From contig NZ_CP106679.1 of NCBI RefSeq assembly GCF_025502585.1, positions 2,387,501 through 2,451,500 of the forward strand: a stretch of DNA of 64,000 bases, written 5' to 3'. Position numbers and translations under genes: made by a program. Origin of the DNA: Reichenbachiella agarivorans (lineage in GTDB: Bacteria; Bacteroidota; Bacteroidia; Cytophagales; Cyclobacteriaceae). Under the pieces are notes generated by a model that did not search any database, was not told the DNA's origin, and saw nothing but the letters and a program-made list of their open reading frames with translations. Below are positions 60,234 to 64,000 of this stretch, piece by piece (within the stretch, counting starts at the first letter, position 1; every line of letters starts with the position of its first letter).

Positions 60234-61318
60234 TTAACCTTCTTAGTGAATATCGCGATGGTTCCTGCTGTAGTTACGAACAATACGTAAAATAAATCAA
60301 GAACTGGTACTAGCCAAGTATTGATACGGTCTCCAAACTTTTTGGATGTGAAATAATTTAGATTCATGAGCATGATCCATCTAAAAAGGAGGATGCCCAA
60401 TACAATCTCATATCTGTTGGTTTGTATGGCTAAAATAATCAAAGACAACCAGAAAAGCAGATTACTTAGGTTTTGTAGTCCCAAAAGAGTCTTATCCTTG
60501 AAGGAATAGTACTTGCTGACGGAGAAATGTCTCAGTTTTTGTCTGAAATATTCTCGCCAAGTTTTTTTGGGGACTGAAAGTGTGAGTGAGTCGGCTCCTA
60601 AAACCACCTGTGTATTTTTCTTATTGGCGAGTTGATTGACCAATAGGTCGTCATCTCCACCCATGATGTGTTGGAATTTATTGAATCCCTTGTTTTCAAT
60701 GAATGCTGATTTTCTATAAGCCAAATTTCTACCTACTCCCATGTATGGATTACCTGCCAACGCCCATGCTGCATAGTTGACAGCTGTTTGTTGGGTTTCG
60801 TAGCGAATGTACAGATTGAGAAAACCTTTTTCTTTGATGTATTGAGATACACCCAGTGAGAATTTGGTCTGCTCTTGGATGTGGCTGGTCATTTCAGTGA
60901 TCCAATTCTCTGAAGTGGGTCTACAATCGGCATCAGTGAAGAGTAGGATGTCGTTTTTGGCAGCTTTGACACCCAATGTGATGGCGTACTTTTTGGCGTT
61001 GATGTGGTCATGCACCTTGTCGACTCTCACATGCTTGAGTTTCTCAGATTTGATATCCAGCATGTAGTCAAACGTATCGTCATCTGATCTGTCATCTACA
61101 ATGATGATTTCAAAATTCGGATGGTTTTGTTGTTGTAGGATGGGAATTAATTCCTTTAAATTGTCCAGTTCATTGTGTGCACATACGATGACAGAGACAG
61201 GTTGATTTTGTGAGCTTGTGTTCGTGGAGTAGCGACTTATTTTGATCCAAGCTACTGTCCAATAGATAGATAGGATGAATGTACTTCCTAATAAAACGAA
61301 CAAGAAAATTTCCGACAT
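60224..61318 (-). CDS. family 2 glycosyltransferase, membrane-bound
   Basis: 364 aa from ATG 61318 (MSEIFLFVLLGS): N-terminal membrane helix, GT2 domain with SVIVCAHNE, IIVVDDRSDDDT, FTDADCRP (DxD-like) and GGDDDLLVNQLA, QxxRW-like RQKLRHFS, then three C-terminal helices. The frame is open to 61384, but the upstream part lacks a signal and overlaps the divergent tgt promoter, so the shorter start is chosen. Its acceptor is unknown. Confidence 0.85.
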   Translation of the reverse strand: MSEIFLFVLLGSTFILSIYWTVAWIKISRYSTNTSSQNQPVSVIVCAHNELDNLKELIPILQQQNHPNFEIIIVDDRSDDDTFDYMLDIKSEKLKHVRVDKVHDHINAKKYAITLGVKAAKNDILLFTDADCRPTSENWITEMTSHIQEQTKFSLGVSQYIKEKGFLNLYIRYETQQTAVNYAAWALAGNPYMGVGRNLAYRKSAFIENKGFNKFQHIMGGDDDLLVNQLANKKNTQVVLGADSLTLSVPKKTWREYFRQKLRHFSVSKYYSFKDKTLLGLQNLSNLLFWLSLIILAIQTNRYEIVLGILLFRWIMLMNLNYFTSKKFGDRINTWLVPVLDLFYVLFVTTAGTIAIFTKKVKWK

Positions 61319-61383
61319 AACAGTTGATTCGCAATTGGACGCAAATATGCGGCAGTACGCCAATTTTATAGTGGAAATCAACA

Positions 61384-61391
61384 TATTTTTG
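61384..61391 (+). promoter_or_regulatory. -7 box before tgt
   Basis: TATTTTTG, perfect TAnnTTTG, 8 nt before the ATG at 61400; implies a very short leader. Confidence 0.5.
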
Positions 61392-61399
61392 CAACGTTT

Positions 61400-62530
61400 A
61401 TGGATTTTAAGTTAGAAACAACAGACAGCAAGTCAAGGGCAAGGGCAGGAGTGATCACTACTGATCATGGTCAGATCGAAACGCCGATATTTATGCCTGT
61501 AGGTACCGCTGGTACTGTCAAGGCCGTACATCAGCGTGAGCTCAAGGAGGATATCAAGGCAGAGATTATTTTGGGCAACACTTATCACTTGTATTTGCGT
61601 CCAGGACTGGATGTGATAGAATCCGCTGGTGGGTTGCACAAATTCAATGGATTTGATAAACCCATGCTCACGGATAGTGGTGGGTATCAGGTGTATTCTC
61701 TCAAGCACAGAAGAAAAATCACTGAGGAGGGTGTAAAGTTTCAGTCGCACATAGATGGATCCAAACATAATTTTAGCCCAGAGCACGTCATGGATATCCA
61801 GCGCACCATTGGTGCGGATATCATCATGGCTTTTGACGAGTGTACGCCATATCCATGTGACCTAAAGTATGCCAGAGAATCCATGGAAATGACTCACCGC
61901 TGGTTGAAACGTTGTTGTGACCGTTTTGATCAGACCGAACCCAAATATGGCTATAGTCAGACTTTGTTTCCTATCGTGCAGGGGAGTACCTATCATGACC
62001 TTAGAAAAAAATCTGCAGAGACGATCGCGTCTTTTGGTCGCGAAGGCAATGCGATAGGAGGCCTATCCGTAGGTGAGCCTGCAGAAATGATGTACGAAAC
62101 GACCGACTTGGTCTGCAATATTCTACCTGCGGATAAGCCACGTTACCTGATGGGAGTCGGCACACCAGAGAATATCCTCGAATGTATCGCACTGGGAGTA
62201 GATATGTTTGATTGCGTGATGCCTACTCGCAATGCACGACATGGGTTGCTCTATACTTCAGAAGGACTCATCAATATCAAGAATAAGAAATGGGAGAAGG
62301 ATTTCTCACCGATAGATCCTAATTTGGGTGGCTATGTTGACATGGCTTACTCCAAAGCATATCTGAGACATTTGGTACATAGCAGCGAATCTTTAGGTGC
62401 TCAGATTGCCAGTGTACACAATTTGTCATTTTATTTGTGGTTGGTCAAAGAGGCTAGAAAACACATCAAAGCTGGAGATTTTACAGCTTGGAAAAATGCT
62501 ATATTGCCAAAAATTTCATCAAGACTGTAG
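61400..62530 (+). CDS. tgt: tRNA-guanine transglycosylase
   Basis: 376 aa enzyme that exchanges guanine 34 for preQ1 in tRNAs for Asp, Asn, His and Tyr. Catalytic Asp in LTDSGGYQVYSL (about residue 93), DECTPYPC, GGLSVGEP and the DCVMPTRNARHG nucleophile region are present. The late zinc motif (CxCxxC) typical of long Tgt is degenerate here: after FDCVMPTRNARHG the chain lacks a clear Cys-x-Cys-x2-Cys; the shortened Bacteroidota form is common. Overlaps no gene; lptF-like gene follows 6 nt later. Confidence 0.94.
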   Translation: MDFKLETTDSKSRARAGVITTDHGQIETPIFMPVGTAGTVKAVHQRELKEDIKAEIILGNTYHLYLRPGLDVIESAGGLHKFNGFDKPMLTDSGGYQVYSLKHRRKITEEGVKFQSHIDGSKHNFSPEHVMDIQRTIGADIIMAFDECTPYPCDLKYARESMEMTHRWLKRCCDRFDQTEPKYGYSQTLFPIVQGSTYHDLRKKSAETIASFGREGNAIGGLSVGEPAEMMYETTDLVCNILPADKPRYLMGVGTPENILECIALGVDMFDCVMPTRNARHGLLYTSEGLINIKNKKWEKDFSPIDPNLGGYVDMAYSKAYLRHLVHSSESLGAQIASVHNLSFYLWLVKEARKHIKAGDFTAWKNAILPKISSRL

Positions 62531-62536
62531 ATACCC

Positions 62537-63619
62537 GTGGGCATCAAACTGATAGATAAATACATTTTTAAAAAGTTCATTACCACTTTCATCTTTGTGG
62601 TGGCGCTACTGGTTGTAGTGATCGTGGTAATTGACTTTACAGAGAAGAATGAAAAGTTCATCAAAAATGAAGTACCTACGGACTTGATCGTGTATTACTA
62701 TCTGAGTTTTATGCCTTGGATTGCCAATCTGATTGCTCCCATTACGGTATTTATTTCCACTGTATTGGTCACAGCTGGCATGGCTGGTAAGACAGAGATA
62801 GTTGCCATATTAGCAGGTGGTATTAGCTTTCGTAGGATGCTGATGCCTTTTTTGGTGGGTGCTATTTTGATTGCCATGACGACATTTTATGTCAATGGAT
62901 GGATGATCCCCAACTCCAATAAGTATCGGATTGCATTTGAGGTAGAATATCTGAAAAAGCCTTTTTACTTCAACGAAAGAGATATTCATTTCAAGATAGG
63001 GGAAGAGGAGTATTTGTATCTCCAGCGCTACAATAACAGATCAGAAGTAGGATACAAAGTCACCTTGGAGCAGATTGTAGGGACAGAAATGAAACAGAAG
63101 TTGACTGCTACGAAGATGACCTGGGATGATTCTTTGGGTCGCTGGCAGTTCAAAGATTGGGAGCTGCGAGAGATAGGAGAATTTGGAGAGAAATATTCTA
63201 AGGGAGATGAAATGGACACCTTGTTGAGTATCACGCCCGAAGATTTTGACAACAAATATCAACTCAATGAGACCATGAATCTCAATGAACTCAATGATCA
63301 TATCGCGATGCTCAAAGATCGTGGTGCCGATGATGTCGAGGTATATGAAATCGAAAAGTACATACGTTATATGTTGCCATTTACAGCAATCATATTGACC
63401 CTGATGGGAGTGTCTGTATCTGCTGAAAAATCTACACGGGGTGGTGCTGGGTTTAAGATAGCACTGGGTTTTTTGATCGCCTTTGTGTTTATCATCCTAT
63501 TCATTTTGGTCAAGGCCATCGCAGAGGCAGGGTCGATGAACCCTATTGTGGCTATATGGATTCCCAACATGATTGGAGCCGTTGTATCTTTGATTTTATA
63601 TCGTTTTGTTCCTAAATAA
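62537..63619 (+). CDS. LptF/LptG family permease
   Basis: 360 aa YjgP/YjgQ permease: N-terminal DKYIFKKFITTFIFVVALLVVVIVVIDFTEK, six membrane helices, a central periplasmic beta-jellyroll of about 170 residues and a C-terminal FKIALGFLIAFVFIILFILVKAIAEAG. It is part of the ABC complex that extracts LPS from the inner membrane. GTG start, 6 nt after tgt. Whether it is LptF or LptG cannot be decided. Confidence 0.9.
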   Translation: MGIKLIDKYIFKKFITTFIFVVALLVVVIVVIDFTEKNEKFIKNEVPTDLIVYYYLSFMPWIANLIAPITVFISTVLVTAGMAGKTEIVAILAGGISFRRMLMPFLVGAILIAMTTFYVNGWMIPNSNKYRIAFEVEYLKKPFYFNERDIHFKIGEEEYLYLQRYNNRSEVGYKVTLEQIVGTEMKQKLTATKMTWDDSLGRWQFKDWELREIGEFGEKYSKGDEMDTLLSITPEDFDNKYQLNETMNLNELNDHIAMLKDRGADDVEVYEIEKYIRYMLPFTAIILTLMGVSVSAEKSTRGGAGFKIALGFLIAFVFIILFILVKAIAEAGSMNPIVAIWIPNMIGAVVSLILYRFVPK

Positions 63620-64000
63620 TGGAGAATGCTAATTCGCAATTGAAAGCCTACCTACAGCTGCATTTCATTGTATTGATTTGGGGTGCTACAGCTGTTTTGG
63701 GTAAGCTTATTAGTATTCCTCCTTTGGGGGTGGTTTTATACAGAACTTTGATTGCGGCAGGAGGGATATATCTGATTATCCTATTCAAGCAAATCAATTA
63801 CAAACTGCCCAAAGAGGAGTTGATCAAAATCCTTTCCACTGGGATTCTTATTGCACTGCACTGGATTACTTTTTTTCTGGCTGCCAGATTGTCCAATATT
63901 TCGATTTGTTTGGCAGGGATTGCTACCACTTCTTTTTGGACAAGCTTTATTGATCCAATCGTAAACAAGCGTCCAATCAAGTTTTATGAACCACTTTTGG
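63619..64000 (+). CDS. EamA (DMT superfamily) transporter, 3' end outside window
   Basis: Starts with ATG overlapping the LptF stop by 1 nt (TAATG). The visible 127 residues (LHFIVLIWGATAVLGKLISIPPLGVVLYRTLIAAGGIYLI … LSTGILIALHWITFFLAARLSNISICLAGIATTSFWTSFIDPI) show the opening membrane helices of an EamA drug/metabolite transporter. The rest lies beyond the window. Substrate unknown. Confidence 0.88.
   Translation, partial: MENANSQLKAYLQLHFIVLIWGATAVLGKLISIPPLGVVLYRTLIAAGGIYLIILFKQINYKLPKEELIKILSTGILIALHWITFFLAARLSNISICLAGIATTSFWTSFIDPIVNKRPIKFYEPLL

Overview
The window reads as the chromosome of a marine-type Bacteroidota bacterium, most likely in the Cytophagia (Reichenbachiella/Fulvivirga-like; genus is inference). 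The reasons are the -7 boxes of the TAnnTTTG type, weak or absent Shine-Dalgarno sequences, type IX secretion genes (porQ and a PorE-like OmpA protein), a Nudix-type sugar regulator, a DUF1254/arylsulfatase locus and many Bacteroidota-type outer-membrane barrels. Base composition looks like the low 40s % GC by eye, with a clearly more AT-rich island at about 15.4-18.0 kb.

Layout. 1-4.1 kb: 3' part of an S9 peptidase, a small secreted protein, a DUF4442 thioesterase-like protein and murI. 4.2-11.9 kb: nuoHIJKLMN, the membrane half of complex I, tightly overlapped and without nuoA-G beside it. NuoI has an unusual repetitive C-terminal tail. 12.1-15.2 kb: a long PurF-type amidotransferase and an AI-2E-family permease. 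15.3-20.3 kb: an accessory island (below). 20.3-26.1 kb: a Nudix-family regulator divergent from galE-galK-SGLT symporter-galT, with two near-identical operator palindromes between them. 26.2-28.3 kb: a large repeat surface protein. 28.6-32.9 kb: kdgK, a predicted pyrophosphate-dependent phosphofructokinase and KDPG aldolase, divergent from a LacI regulator, with two matching operator palindromes between them. 33.4-39.9 kb: YgiQ radical SAM protein, a LuxR-type two-component pair and a three-subunit transhydrogenase (pntAA-pntAB-pntB). 40.2-52.2 kb: DUF1328, porin, AsmA-like protein, K+/H+ antiporter, two barrel proteins, arylsulfatase, DUF1254 protein and a PorE-like protein. 52.4-64.0 kb: lon, porQ, hslU, bestrophin, a DHFR-like protein, an rsmG/ECF sigma/glycosyltransferase block, tgt, an LptF/G permease and the start of an EamA transporter.

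The most interesting region is 15.4-20.2 kb. On the minus strand a tyrosine recombinase gene is followed by a 9-bp inverted repeat and then by same-strand genes separated by long imperfect palindromes (137 and about 240 nt). The start of each of the first two gene units is complementary to its own 3' end (10/10 bp for one, 9/10 for the other), as in integron cassettes with attC sites. The terminal boxes (GTTGTGC, GTTATGA) are not the classical GTTRRRY, and the recombinase is a Bacteroidota XerC/D-like enzyme, not a recognisable IntI. An intact IS3-family element with a 3-bp target duplication has cut off the recombinase N-terminus. Just beyond it lie five exact 22-bp repeats with AAGCTT-centred palindromes.

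Metabolically the window joins galactose uptake and Leloir catabolism, a KDG/KDPG branch, and redox balancing (complex I, transhydrogenase). Its surface functions are type IX secretion, barrels, a sulfatase and a Ca-binding-type repeat protein. I saw no rRNA, tRNA or CRISPR array.
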